Shown here: in pieces, positions 1 to 7,631 of the stretch
Layout: the number at the start of each line of letters is the position of its first letter
Numbering within the stretch: position 1 is the stretch's first letter
Origin: Planctomycetota bacterium
Lineage (GTDB): Bacteria > Planctomycetota > Planctomycetia > Pirellulales > UBA7805
DNA length: 19,023 bases
Reading direction: 5' to 3'
NCBI GenBank assembly: GCA_014237955.1
Contig: JABABY010000013.1
Location: forward strand, 1-19,023
Notes under the pieces: model-generated
What the model was told of the DNA's origin: nothing
Databases searched by the model: none
Seen by the model: the letters and a program-made list of their open reading frames with translations, nothing else
Translations under genes and position numbers: made by a program

Positions 1-650
1 CGATCAACACCTTGCAACAAACCGTCGGTCAACTCGACAACCGTTACGCGAGACCCTAGTTCAGCATAGACACAACCCATCTCCAGACCAATATAGCCGC
101 CTCCCACAACAAGCATTGTTTCCGGAACATCAGTCAGTTCGAGTGCAACTGTGGAATCCATCACACGATCATTGTCGATCTTGAATACGGCAGGAATCGC
201 AGGTGAAGAACCAGTGGCTAGAATGAGGCGATCGAAGGAGAGCAAATCTCCTTCTTCGTACGTTTCAGGATCTCCGCCACTAAGCCGGACCGACTGAGAA
301 TTTTCCAGTATCCCAGCCGCCTTGATGATACGGACCTTGCGTTTTTTTGCGAGCTGCGCAAGGCCACCAGACAAGGTACCAATCACCTTTTCCTTACGGG
401 CCCGCATCTTACCAATGTCAATCGTGGCCGCCCCCATCTCAACGCCCCAATCGGCAAGCTGGCGGCTTTCGCTGATCACCTTGGCAACATGCAGCAGGGC
501 CTTGGAGGGAATACAACCCCGCAGCAGGCAGGCACCACCAAGTCGACCTTCGCGATCGACGATCGTGACGTCAAAACCGAGATCAGCTGCCAGAAAAGCG
601 GCCGCATAGCCGCCCGGACCTCCACCGAGTACCACCAGTTGTGCGTGCAT
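1..650 (-). CDS. lpdA: Dihydrolipoyl dehydrogenase (E3), C-terminus beyond window
   Basis: This FAD flavoprotein reoxidises the dihydrolipoyl groups of 2-oxoacid dehydrogenase complexes (pyruvate, 2-oxoglutarate) with NAD+ in the cytoplasm. The first 216 codons are visible. They show an N-terminal FAD-binding motif GGGPGGYAAA (residues 9-18), the redox-active disulfide motif GGACLLRGCIPSKALL with Cys41 and Cys46, the ATGSSPAIP segment, and the start of the NAD domain with VVGGGYIGLEMG. The residues between the cysteines (LLRG) differ from the common LNVG but keep the essential CxxxxC spacing. The dimerisation domain with the catalytic His-Glu pair lies past base 1. The ATG at 650 is preceded by GAGG at a spacing of 8. 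The gene lies 110 bases downstream of the membrane protein gene at 761-1864 on the same strand. A mercuric or glutathione reductase paralogue is less likely given the GCIPSKALL context. Confidence 0.93.
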   Translation of the reverse strand, partial: MHAQLVVLGGGPGGYAAAFLAADLGFDVTIVDREGRLGGACLLRGCIPSKALLHVAKVISESRQLADWGVEMGAATIDIGKMRARKEKVIGTLSGGLAQLAKKRKVRIIKAAGILENSQSVRLSGGDPETYEEGDLLSFDRLILATGSSPAIPAVFKIDNDRVMDSTVALELTDVPETMLVVGGGYIGLEMGCVYAELGSRVTVVELTDGLLQGVD

Positions 651-760
651 CCCTGTTTCCTCTCGGCAGTGCCGCTGCGACGGCGAGTATGGTAATGGAA
701 AGGGCCATTCTTCCCTGAGCTTTCCCTGAATGCAACGGGGATCTTGCCATAGCTGCGCCG

Positions 761-1864
761 CTAGGGTGTGCTCGCTGATTCCAGCTCTCTGGTATTCCCG
801 CAGCTTTGGCACGTTGGCAGCAGACTCTCGCGGATCTCGCCGCACTGCGGGCATTTTTCATACAGACCTGTTGAACAGGCGGGGCAGGCATATGCGGTTT
901 CTTCTGCCATTTTCGCAGTGGATGAGGGGGCCATCTTTTTGATTGTGCGGCGGGTCCAGAAACGGTACTTGAGCGGCCCGCGACGGATAGGATAGGCACA
1001 GATAGGGCAGAAAAAATACTCGTAGGCTTCCCGATACTGTCGCAACAACCAGTCTTTCTTTGGAAAGGCAATCATCCGCAGCAAGTAAACCAGAATCCGC
1101 ACCACGATCGCCAGGGCGGTAAGAATCAGCACGTACTTGAAATAGCGCGATGGGAAATGCTCGTGCATCACCACGGCTACTTTAAGCACCACGGCGATTC
1201 CAAAAGCATAGATTAGTGGCGTATAGGTGCCACCACGGAATTTAAAAAACAGAACCATCGCCACGAGCAACAGTGGCAGGAGCAGGGCGAGCTTGAAGAT
1301 TGCAATTTTAAAATCATGCCGACCCCACAGGCGATGATATTGTTCATCGATCGGTTTACGCAACTTTTCAATTTCTGTGTCCAGATCGCGCTGTTCGCCT
1401 TCCAAATGGGTAAGCTGTTCGTTGAACTGGACGATAGTTTGGTTCAATAATTGGTATTGCTTCTGGTTTGCCAGAAAACGTCGCTGGCTCTCGGCCAACG
1501 CCTGCTGCTCCTCCGCAGAGGGTGTCACATTCTTCTGCAGGTTTAACCGCTGGAACTCCAGAAGTTGGTTCATAGTTTTCTGAGAACTGCTGGTGCTGTC
1601 TCGCAACAATTTTTGCCGTTGGTTCTGGGCCGATATTTGTCGCTTGACCTCCGCCACCTGATCCCCAAACGACTTTTGTTTCTCTATCAGGACCGGATCA
1701 AGCAATTCCTTTTCGAGGTCTTCGTAATTGGGGCCAGGCCAGCTGCCAATATCGTCGACCACAAAACCGAGCAGCCAGAAACAGAGAATCGCCATGATCA
1801 CACTGAAGAACGTGACCAGAAATCGATGTACCCAGGGACCTTTGTTTTTGTGTTGTGTGCTCAT
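761..1864 (-). CDS. Membrane protein with coiled coil and C-terminal zinc-ribbon cysteines, unknown function
   Basis: I do not recognise the family of this 367-residue protein. It has a hydrophobic segment at about 14-36, then a long polar, Gln/Glu/Leu-rich region at about 48-175 that reads as coiled coil. Three further membrane segments follow at about 187-208, 214-233 and 241-265. The C-terminal tail carries four CxxC pairs: CPIC (286-289), CPAC (327-330), CPQC (338-341) and CQSC (352-355). This is the pattern of a double zinc ribbon. The coiled coil between helices 1 and 2 would lie outside the cytoplasm if the N-terminus is inside, leaving the ribbons cytoplasmic. It is transcribed towards lpdA, 110 bases away, so co-transcription is possible but unproven. 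The ATG at 1864 has only a weak AGGCGA upstream. A membrane-anchored sensor or scaffold would fit, but no function is claimed. Confidence 0.8.
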   Translation of the reverse strand: MSTQHKNKGPWVHRFLVTFFSVIMAILCFWLLGFVVDDIGSWPGPNYEDLEKELLDPVLIEKQKSFGDQVAEVKRQISAQNQRQKLLRDSTSSSQKTMNQLLEFQRLNLQKNVTPSAEEQQALAESQRRFLANQKQYQLLNQTIVQFNEQLTHLEGEQRDLDTEIEKLRKPIDEQYHRLWGRHDFKIAIFKLALLLPLLLVAMVLFFKFRGGTYTPLIYAFGIAVVLKVAVVMHEHFPSRYFKYVLILTALAIVVRILVYLLRMIAFPKKDWLLRQYREAYEYFFCPICAYPIRRGPLKYRFWTRRTIKKMAPSSTAKMAEETAYACPACSTGLYEKCPQCGEIRESLLPTCQSCGNTRELESASTP

Positions 1865-2133
1865 GACAATTCGCCTGTTTATAAGAGACCCCCTCTAGCA
1901 GGGCGCTGATTGGACTCCTGAGACCGACCTCAGATCAACACCGGAATGATCACGCTGCTGCCTGTCGCGGTCCGCAGTCATCGGGTTGATGAAACACAGC
2001 CTATGATTGTATCTGCACATCCACAAATTACATATCAGAATCAGGCCACTTATCTAAAAAAACGACCCTGCGTGTGTTATTCTGCACCGACAGATTGCTC
2101 CTAAAGGAAACCGTAACAGCAGGAAGAAAGTGG
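1865..2133. other. Divergent intergenic region, no gene seen
   Basis: This gap separates two divergently transcribed units and must hold the promoter of each. I see no RNA gene and no convincing promoter pair. An open frame runs from 2074 into the dehydrogenase gene, but the family alignment and the ribosome-binding site place the true start at 2134, so 2074-2133 is treated as leader. Confidence 0.4.
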
Positions 2134-2955
2134 ATGGCCTCGCTCGCCGGGAAAACGTTATTGATTACAGGCGCAAGTCGCGGCATTGGCCGCGCAATTG
2201 CCCTGCGGGCGGCCCGCGACGGTGCCGCTGTCGCCGTCCTAGGCAAAACGAACCATCCCGACAAGCGGCTTCCGGGAACGGTGCCGCAGACCGTACAAGA
2301 AATCGAGGCGTCCGGTGGCCGTGGCTTGGCGTGCATCACAGACATCCGTTTTGAAGAACAGATCCTTGAGGCAGTCGGACAGTGTGTCGATACATTTGGT
2401 GGAATTGATATTCTGGTGAACAATGCAAGTGCCATCTTTCTGGCGGGTACTCTCCAAACGCCCGCCAAGCGATACGACTTGATGCAGGCGGTGAATGTCC
2501 GAGCCACTTTTCTCACTAGCCAGGCCTGTTTGCCTTATTTGCTGAAGGCCGAGAACCCACACATCCTCAATCTTGCTCCGCCACTGAACATGGAGCCCCG
2601 CTGGTTTGCCGGCCATGGAGCCTATACGATGGCAAAATACGGAATGAGTATGTGCGTGCTCGGGATGGCGGCCGAGTTTGAAGAACAGGCTGTGGCGGTC
2701 AACGCCCTCTGGCCCCGTACAGCGATTGCCACCGCGGCCGTCCGCAATCTGCTCGGTGGCGACGAGGCGATGGATCGGTGCCGTACGCCGGAGATTGTTG
2801 CCGATGCGGCACACGCCATTCTATGTCGCCCGGCAGCAGAGTGCAGCGGGAATTTTTTTATTGATGAGGAGGTCCTCGCATCGGAAGGAGTTCGTGAGTT
2901 TTCAGCCTATGCAGTAAACTCCGACGCAGACTTACTGCCCGATTTTTTTCTCTGA
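2134..2955 (+). CDS. HSDL2-like short-chain dehydrogenase/reductase
   Basis: This 273-residue NAD(P)-dependent oxidoreductase has a single Rossmann domain. The cofactor motif TGASRGIG spans residues 12-19, LVNNAS is at 94-99, and the catalytic Tyr164 and Lys168 sit in YTMAKYG. Segments such as HILNLAPPLNMEP, AYTMAKYGMSM and AVNALWPRTAIATAA match the SDR half of animal hydroxysteroid dehydrogenase-like protein 2, so this is the HSDL2-type (SDR13C-like) clade, here without the sterol-carrier domain. Where most SDRs have the catalytic Ser of the NxSS motif, this protein reads NLAPP. The usual serine is absent, although HSDL2 proteins also vary here. The start at ATG 2134 has AGGA at 2121-2124 and begins immediately before the first beta strand; the upstream in-frame ATG would add 20 residues that do not fit the family. 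The gene ends 24 bases before the fucose isomerase-like gene, probably as one operon. Substrate unknown. Confidence 0.88.
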   Translation: MASLAGKTLLITGASRGIGRAIALRAARDGAAVAVLGKTNHPDKRLPGTVPQTVQEIEASGGRGLACITDIRFEEQILEAVGQCVDTFGGIDILVNNASAIFLAGTLQTPAKRYDLMQAVNVRATFLTSQACLPYLLKAENPHILNLAPPLNMEPRWFAGHGAYTMAKYGMSMCVLGMAAEFEEQAVAVNALWPRTAIATAAVRNLLGGDEAMDRCRTPEIVADAAHAILCRPAAECSGNFFIDEEVLASEGVREFSAYAVNSDADLLPDFFL

Positions 2956-2979
2956 ATGTTGTCAAGGAAATAACGAACG

Positions 2980-4644
2980 ATGATTAAATATGCTGCTGCG
3001 AATAATCGGCTATCAGCTGCGGCCAAGAAGCGACGTGTCTTGCTCGTTGCCAATGGCGATCTTCGCCTTTCGGCCAACCAGAATTGTTGGGCAGCCCAGG
3101 AAAAAATGGAAGAAGATCTTGCCGATAGTATGGCATTGGCTGGCTACGAACTGGTCCGCGCCCATCCCTACAAGAAAAAAGAAAAACACGGTTTTATAAG
3201 TTCCCAAAAAGAGGGCATGCAGGTCTTCGCGGGCATCGATCCGAAGATAAAACTCATCGTCGCCGAGGCGGTTTGGCAATATTCGCATCATCTGCTTCAC
3301 GGCTTGATTTCCCACGAAGGGCCAATTCTGACCGTAGCCAATTGGTCCGGAACCTGGCCGGGACTTGTCGGGATGCTCAACCTCAACGGTTCGCTCACCA
3401 AGGCGGGAGTACCGTATTCGACCCTTTGGGGCGAGGATTTTGGTGACCTGAAGTTTGTTGCCGCTCTCAAAAAGTGGCTTCAGACCGGTTCGTATCGGCA
3501 TCGAACGGGTCATGTGCGTTCGCTTTCGCGGCTGAAAGTACCCGCCACAGCCCGCCGGGTTGGAGAAAAGCTGGCACGCGAACTCCAGCACGATAAAGCG
3601 ATCATGGGTGTTTTCGATGAGGGGTGTATGGGGATGTTCAACGCGATCATCCCCGACCACCTGCTCAACCCCACCGGTGTTTACAAGGAGCGGCTTAGCC
3701 AGTCGGCACTTTATTACGAATCGACCCAGGTAAGCGACCGGGAGGCAAAGGGGGTGCGGAACTGGATGGACCGCAAGGGGATGCACTTTCGCACGGGTAC
3801 CCGACATAAGGATCATTTGACCAACGCCCAAATACTTGACCAATGCAAGATGTACATCGCCGCGCTGCGAATTGCCGACGATTTCGGTTGTCATACGATC
3901 GGTATCCAGTACCAGCAGGGGCTTAAGGATTTGATGCCGGCGAGCGATCTTGTCGAAGGGACTCTCAACAACCGGGATCGGCCGCCGGTCAAGAGCCGTG
4001 ATGGCCGGCGGACACTCTATGCCGGCGAGCCGCTACCACACTTTAATGAGGTGGACGAATGCGCGGGACTCGATGGATTGATGACGTACCGCGTTCACAA
4101 AGCCTTGGGGCAGCCTGTGGAAAACACGCTGCACGACTTGCGTTGGGGAGATTGGGATCAGAGCGGTACGGTCGAAGACTATGTCTGGGTCTTTGAAATC
4201 AGTGGGAGCGTTCCTCCCGCGCACCTGATTGGCGGCTGGAAAGGGGCGACGAGTGAGCGTCAGCCAAATATGTTTTTCCCATCTGGCGGTGGCACCATTA
4301 AGGGAATCTCTAAGCCGGGAGAGATTGTCTGGTCGCGCGTCTTTGTGGAAGAGGGTCGCTTGAAGATGGATTTGGGGCGGGCTGGGGTGGTAAAATTGCC
4401 CTTGGCCGAGACAGAGCGCCGCTGGGAGGCCACAACGTCACAGTGGCCGATTATGCATGCGGTGACCTATGGGGTCAGCCGCGACCAGATGATGGCACGC
4501 CACAAGAGTAACCATATCCAGGTTGCGTACGCGCGATCGGCTGCCGATGCCGATCGTGCCATGTTCGCCAAGGCAAGCATGGCCGCCGCACTCGGCCTTG
4601 AGGTCGCCATTTGCGGAACAGGAAAGAATGGACGTGCCTGGTGA
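2980..4644 (+). CDS. L-fucose isomerase-like protein
   Basis: This 554-residue protein resembles the L-fucose/D-arabinose isomerase superfamily in length and layout. An N-terminal Rossmann-like domain opens with RVLLVANGDLRLS (19-31). A middle region contains the conserved-looking VANWSGTWPGLVGML (119-133). A C-terminal region contains IGIQYQQGLKDLMPASDLVEG (307-327) and ends with a His-containing stretch ARHKSNHIQVAYA (506-518), placed like the C-terminal metal-binding histidine segment of FucI. I cannot assign the metal-ligand Glu and Asp with confidence, so catalytic activity as a ketol isomerase is an inference. The start at ATG 2980 has AAGGA at 2964-2968. It follows the HSDL2-like gene by 24 bases, suggesting that the dehydrogenase and this protein act on a related sugar or hydroxy-ketone substrate. 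No signal peptide is seen, so it should be cytoplasmic. Confidence 0.68.
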   Translation: MIKYAAANNRLSAAAKKRRVLLVANGDLRLSANQNCWAAQEKMEEDLADSMALAGYELVRAHPYKKKEKHGFISSQKEGMQVFAGIDPKIKLIVAEAVWQYSHHLLHGLISHEGPILTVANWSGTWPGLVGMLNLNGSLTKAGVPYSTLWGEDFGDLKFVAALKKWLQTGSYRHRTGHVRSLSRLKVPATARRVGEKLARELQHDKAIMGVFDEGCMGMFNAIIPDHLLNPTGVYKERLSQSALYYESTQVSDREAKGVRNWMDRKGMHFRTGTRHKDHLTNAQILDQCKMYIAALRIADDFGCHTIGIQYQQGLKDLMPASDLVEGTLNNRDRPPVKSRDGRRTLYAGEPLPHFNEVDECAGLDGLMTYRVHKALGQPVENTLHDLRWGDWDQSGTVEDYVWVFEISGSVPPAHLIGGWKGATSERQPNMFFPSGGGTIKGISKPGEIVWSRVFVEEGRLKMDLGRAGVVKLPLAETERRWEATTSQWPIMHAVTYGVSRDQMMARHKSNHIQVAYARSAADADRAMFAKASMAAALGLEVAICGTGKNGRAW

Positions 4645-4753
4645 CGGGCCAATTCGCAAACCGTAATGACACCATTGTCGATGCAAACATGCCTTTGAAC
4701 GCGACATCCCAACGCGCGAGCAATGCGCCCGCCGGTTGTTGCATAACTCGTTG

Positions 4754-4765
4754 TTAGAGCTCTAA
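4754..4765. repeat. 12-base perfect palindrome upstream of cls
   Basis: The bases TTAGAGCTCTAA form a perfect palindrome that ends 7 bases before the cls start codon. It could be an operator or a chance match; AGAG within it is also the only purine-rich stretch at the ribosome-binding position. Confidence 0.25.
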
Positions 4766-4772
4766 ACGTTCC

Positions 4773-6227
4773 ATGGAACATTCCCGTTGGATCATCACCG
4801 TTGTTCTGGTTGAGTTTTTGATTCGTTTCGGACTCTCAATCCGCGTCATTATGCGTCGTCGGCCTGTCGGGGTAACCATGGCATGGCTGGCGCTGATTTT
4901 TGTGTTTCCCTTTGTTGGGGCATTTGTGTATTTGTTATTCGGGGAACTGCGACTCGGAAATCGCCGGGCCAAGAGAGCTGAAAAAATCCATTACCCTTAC
5001 GTCGAATGGATCAAAGAGCAACACGAACTGTATCACGTCAACTGGGAAGAGTTGAGTGATGAGTCCAAGTCTCTCTCCAGGCTTGCTGAAAGCATTTCAG
5101 AGATCCCCGCAGTTCCGGATAATGATTTGCAACTGATTGACAAATGGAATGATGTCTTTGACTTGCTTCTAGCCGATATCGAATCTGCAAAGCGGACCAT
5201 TCACATGGTGTTCTACATCTGGTTTGCCGGCGGACGCGCCGATGAAGTGATCGAGGCTCTGATTCGGGCATGTGCGCGAGGCGTAATCTGTCGCGTGCTT
5301 GTCGATGATGTTGGCAGCAAACAGTTTTTAAAAACCGAACAGATCCATCGTCTTCGGGAGGCGGGTGTCAAGCTCAATGCGGCCCTGCCGGCAGGTTTGT
5401 TCCGGATGCTGTTTGTCCGCTTTGACCTGCGGATGCACCGCAAGATTGTTGTTATCGATGGATCGATTGCGTATACCGGGAGCCTGAATCTTGTCGATCC
5501 GAGATACTTTAAACAGGATGCCGGGATCGGGCAGTGGGTCGATGCAATGGTGCGCGTTCGGGGACCGGCCGTAGAGGGGCTCGCGATCACTTTTCTTGAA
5601 GACTGGGAACTCGAATCTGAAGAGGGTGTTGAAAACTTGCAGCAGATAGGTGACGTGCATCACATCGACGCGTGTGGAGAGACAGCCCTTCAGGTGATTC
5701 CCTCAGGTCCCCTGAATGAAAGCACTGAAATTCAAGATATTCTGTTAATGGCCATTTATGCGGCTCGGACTGAATTGATTCTGACAACACCCTATTTCGT
5801 GCCGGAGGACGCGCTCCTCACGGCACTGACTTCGGCGGCCCGCCGTGGGGTTGATGTTACACTGGTCGTACCGGCACAGGTCGATTCGATATTGGTCCGC
5901 CTGGCCAGCCAAGCCGCCAAGGGAGATATGCTGGCCGCAGGCATTCGCGTAATGCTCTTTAACGAGGGCCTGTTGCATACCAAGTCGATTACGATTGATG
6001 GCCAAATCAGTCTATTTGGTTCGCTCAATCTTGACCCCCGCAGTCTGCATCTCAATTTTGAGATTACACTGGCTGTCTACAACCGCGACTTCACCTCGCG
6101 ATTGCGGGATTTGCAGCAATCGTACATTGCGCACTCGTATCTGATGGATCTGGAAAAGTGGCGGAGGCGTACACGCTTTACGAGCTTCACTGAAAATGTT
6201 GCAAGGTTGCTCGGACCCTTGTTGTGA
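4773..6227 (+). CDS. cls: Cardiolipin synthase, phospholipase D family
   Basis: Cardiolipin synthase joins two phosphatidylglycerol molecules to give cardiolipin and glycerol at the inner membrane. The 484-residue length is standard for bacterial ClsA-type enzymes. Two N-terminal membrane segments (about 5-27 and 33-56) end with FGELRLGNRRA, the usual link to the catalytic part. Two HKD motifs are intact: HRKIVVIDG with His222, Lys224 and Asp229, followed by TGSLNL; and HTKSITIDG with His402, Lys404 and Asp409, followed by GSLNLDPRS. The segment TTPYFVPEDAL between them is also typical of the family. The gene begins 128 bases after the fucose isomerase-like gene and converges on the glycerate kinase gene with only 33 bases between stop codons. 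No strong ribosome-binding site precedes the ATG. Confidence 0.95.
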   Translation: MEHSRWIITVVLVEFLIRFGLSIRVIMRRRPVGVTMAWLALIFVFPFVGAFVYLLFGELRLGNRRAKRAEKIHYPYVEWIKEQHELYHVNWEELSDESKSLSRLAESISEIPAVPDNDLQLIDKWNDVFDLLLADIESAKRTIHMVFYIWFAGGRADEVIEALIRACARGVICRVLVDDVGSKQFLKTEQIHRLREAGVKLNAALPAGLFRMLFVRFDLRMHRKIVVIDGSIAYTGSLNLVDPRYFKQDAGIGQWVDAMVRVRGPAVEGLAITFLEDWELESEEGVENLQQIGDVHHIDACGETALQVIPSGPLNESTEIQDILLMAIYAARTELILTTPYFVPEDALLTALTSAARRGVDVTLVVPAQVDSILVRLASQAAKGDMLAAGIRVMLFNEGLLHTKSITIDGQISLFGSLNLDPRSLHLNFEITLAVYNRDFTSRLRDLQQSYIAHSYLMDLEKWRRRTRFTSFTENVARLLGPLL

Positions 6228-6260
6228 ACCGGCATGTTCCGGATAGGCCCAATCGCATGC

Positions 6261-7610
6261 TCAGGGTTCAATGATTGCCACTCTTAGGTCCATCACATTG
6301 GTGTGGGTAGGCCCGGTTCGGATCAGGGCGCCAAGGGGATCAAAAAAGGCATAGGAGTTACACTGCCGGAGATAATCTTCAGGCTGCAAACCTTGCTTGC
6401 GGGCAGCCTCAAGAATGTCCGCATCGGCCCACGCGCCAGCGGCGTCCGTAGGGCCGTCTTCCCCATCGGTGCCACCGGAGAGGAGCGTGATTTTTTGCAT
6501 CCCGTCTGCCCAAAGCCGATTTAGCGCCGAGAGTACTAGGTGTTGGTTGCGGCCTCCCTTTCCCGGATGGTCTGTCAACGCAACCACAGATTCACCGCCG
6601 CTAAGGATACATGTTCCGGGAGCGGCCCGATTGTTTTGCCCACGAATTTTCAGACAACATTCTGCAAGATCTTGCCCTTCGACAACTGCTTTTTTGTCAT
6701 TGTCGCTACCGAGCGAGAGGACCTGATAGCCAAGTTGTTTTGCTGCCACAGTTGCCGCAGCAAGAGCTGTTTGGTTGTCACCGATAATCACGTTGTAAAC
6801 ATTGTCAGGAAAAGGGGGCGGCTTCGCTTGCCATTCATCATTCTCGAGATACTCAAAAACAACCTTCGGCACCGCGTCGCGATTTTTGTCGAATCGCTCC
6901 AAGATTTCTTTCGCATATCTGCAGCTCGTATGGTCGGGAACCGTCGGTCCGGAGGCGATGATATCGAGTGGGTTATCAATGACATCCGAAACAATCATGC
7001 TCCAGAGGTTTCCAGCCTGACTCGCTTGTGCCAGCTTGCCCCCTTTTATTCGAGACAGGCATTTTCGCACGGAATTGAGTTCATTGATGCTCGCACCGGA
7101 TCGCATCAGCAACCGCGTTACAGCAAGCAGATCGGCAAGTGTAATCGGCGATTGAGGTGCTGGGAGAAGAGCGCTTCCACCCCCGGAAATCAGGACCAGA
7201 CAAAGATCGGACGGTTTAAGAGAACTGAGAATCTTTAAAATTTCTTCCGTCCCCGCAACGCCCTCTTCGGTCGGTTCATTCACGCCGGCGGGCCGTGCCG
7301 CATGGAGATGGATTTTTTGAAGTGGTCTCACACAATCAGCAGGTATGTTGACCCAGCCAACAACTTTGTTTTTAACGAGATCCGGGCCAAGCACATCCTC
7401 AATGGCGGAAGCCATGCTCGCTCCACCCTTACCAGCACCGACAACCGCAATCTGATTGACAGCATTCAGATCGCAGGCCTGTTCACCCAGAGACAAAATA
7501 TTTGCCTCACAACGCAATGTCTTGTGGACTAGCCGATCTGCCCGAACCGCATCGACGCCAGATAGCCAAATCTTCCGGGCATCATCTCGGGCTTGCATCG
7601 AATGTTTCAA
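6261..7610 (-). CDS. Glycerate 2-kinase (DUF4147/MOFRL, GckA/TtuD-type)
   Basis: This ATP-dependent kinase converts D-glycerate to 2-phosphoglycerate, which enters lower glycolysis. The protein has 449 residues. The N-terminal DUF4147 domain contains VVGAGKGGASMA (57-67) and the glycine-rich ISGGGSALLPAP (141-152). The C-terminal MOFRL domain contains ILSGGESVV, GKGGRNQ, LLSGGTDGEDGPTDAAGA and a terminal GPTHTNVMDL. Older annotations call this family hydroxypyruvate reductase (TtuD), but the biochemical activity of characterised members is glycerate 2-kinase. The reading frame opens with TTG at 7610, backed by TGAGG at 7617-7621 with a 6-base spacing. An in-frame ATG at 7598 is the alternative, but its spacing (18 bases) is too long. 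The gene begins 21 bases after the stop of the sugar phosphorylase gene, which would produce its substrate. Confidence 0.92.
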   Translation of the reverse strand: MKHSMQARDDARKIWLSGVDAVRADRLVHKTLRCEANILSLGEQACDLNAVNQIAVVGAGKGGASMASAIEDVLGPDLVKNKVVGWVNIPADCVRPLQKIHLHAARPAGVNEPTEEGVAGTEEILKILSSLKPSDLCLVLISGGGSALLPAPQSPITLADLLAVTRLLMRSGASINELNSVRKCLSRIKGGKLAQASQAGNLWSMIVSDVIDNPLDIIASGPTVPDHTSCRYAKEILERFDKNRDAVPKVVFEYLENDEWQAKPPPFPDNVYNVIIGDNQTALAAATVAAKQLGYQVLSLGSDNDKKAVVEGQDLAECCLKIRGQNNRAAPGTCILSGGESVVALTDHPGKGGRNQHLVLSALNRLWADGMQKITLLSGGTDGEDGPTDAAGAWADADILEAARKQGLQPEDYLRQCNSYAFFDPLGALIRTGPTHTNVMDLRVAIIEP

Positions 7611-7616
7611 GGGAAA

Positions 7617-7621
7617 CCTCA
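7617..7621 (-). promoter_or_regulatory. Ribosome-binding site supporting TTG start of glycerate kinase
   Basis: TGAGG on the minus strand lies 6 bases before TTG 7610 and 18 bases before the next ATG, which favours the TTG start. Confidence 0.5.
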
Positions 7622-7631
7622 GGAACGTGTG

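Noticed and set aside
665..675. Inverted repeat CGGCA-G-TGCCG between lpdA and the membrane protein gene
   Set aside because: The one-base centre cannot form a hairpin loop, it has no T tract, and short GC-rich symmetries are common by chance.
583..1071. Minus-strand frame of 162 codons across the end of the membrane protein gene and the start of lpdA
   Set aside because: It overlaps two better-supported genes and has no recognisable content.
2239..2814. Minus-strand open frame of 191 codons opposite the SDR gene
   Set aside because: The plus strand encodes an SDR with all main motifs, so this frame is a shadow.
3013..3894. Long minus-strand open frame of 293 codons opposite the fucose isomerase-like gene
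   Set aside because: It is antisense to a well-supported gene, has no recognisable domain and no ribosome-binding site. It arises from codon bias of the plus-strand gene.
6540..7238. Plus-strand open frame of 232 codons opposite glycerate kinase
   Set aside because: It lies within the kinase gene, has unlikely composition and shows no domain.
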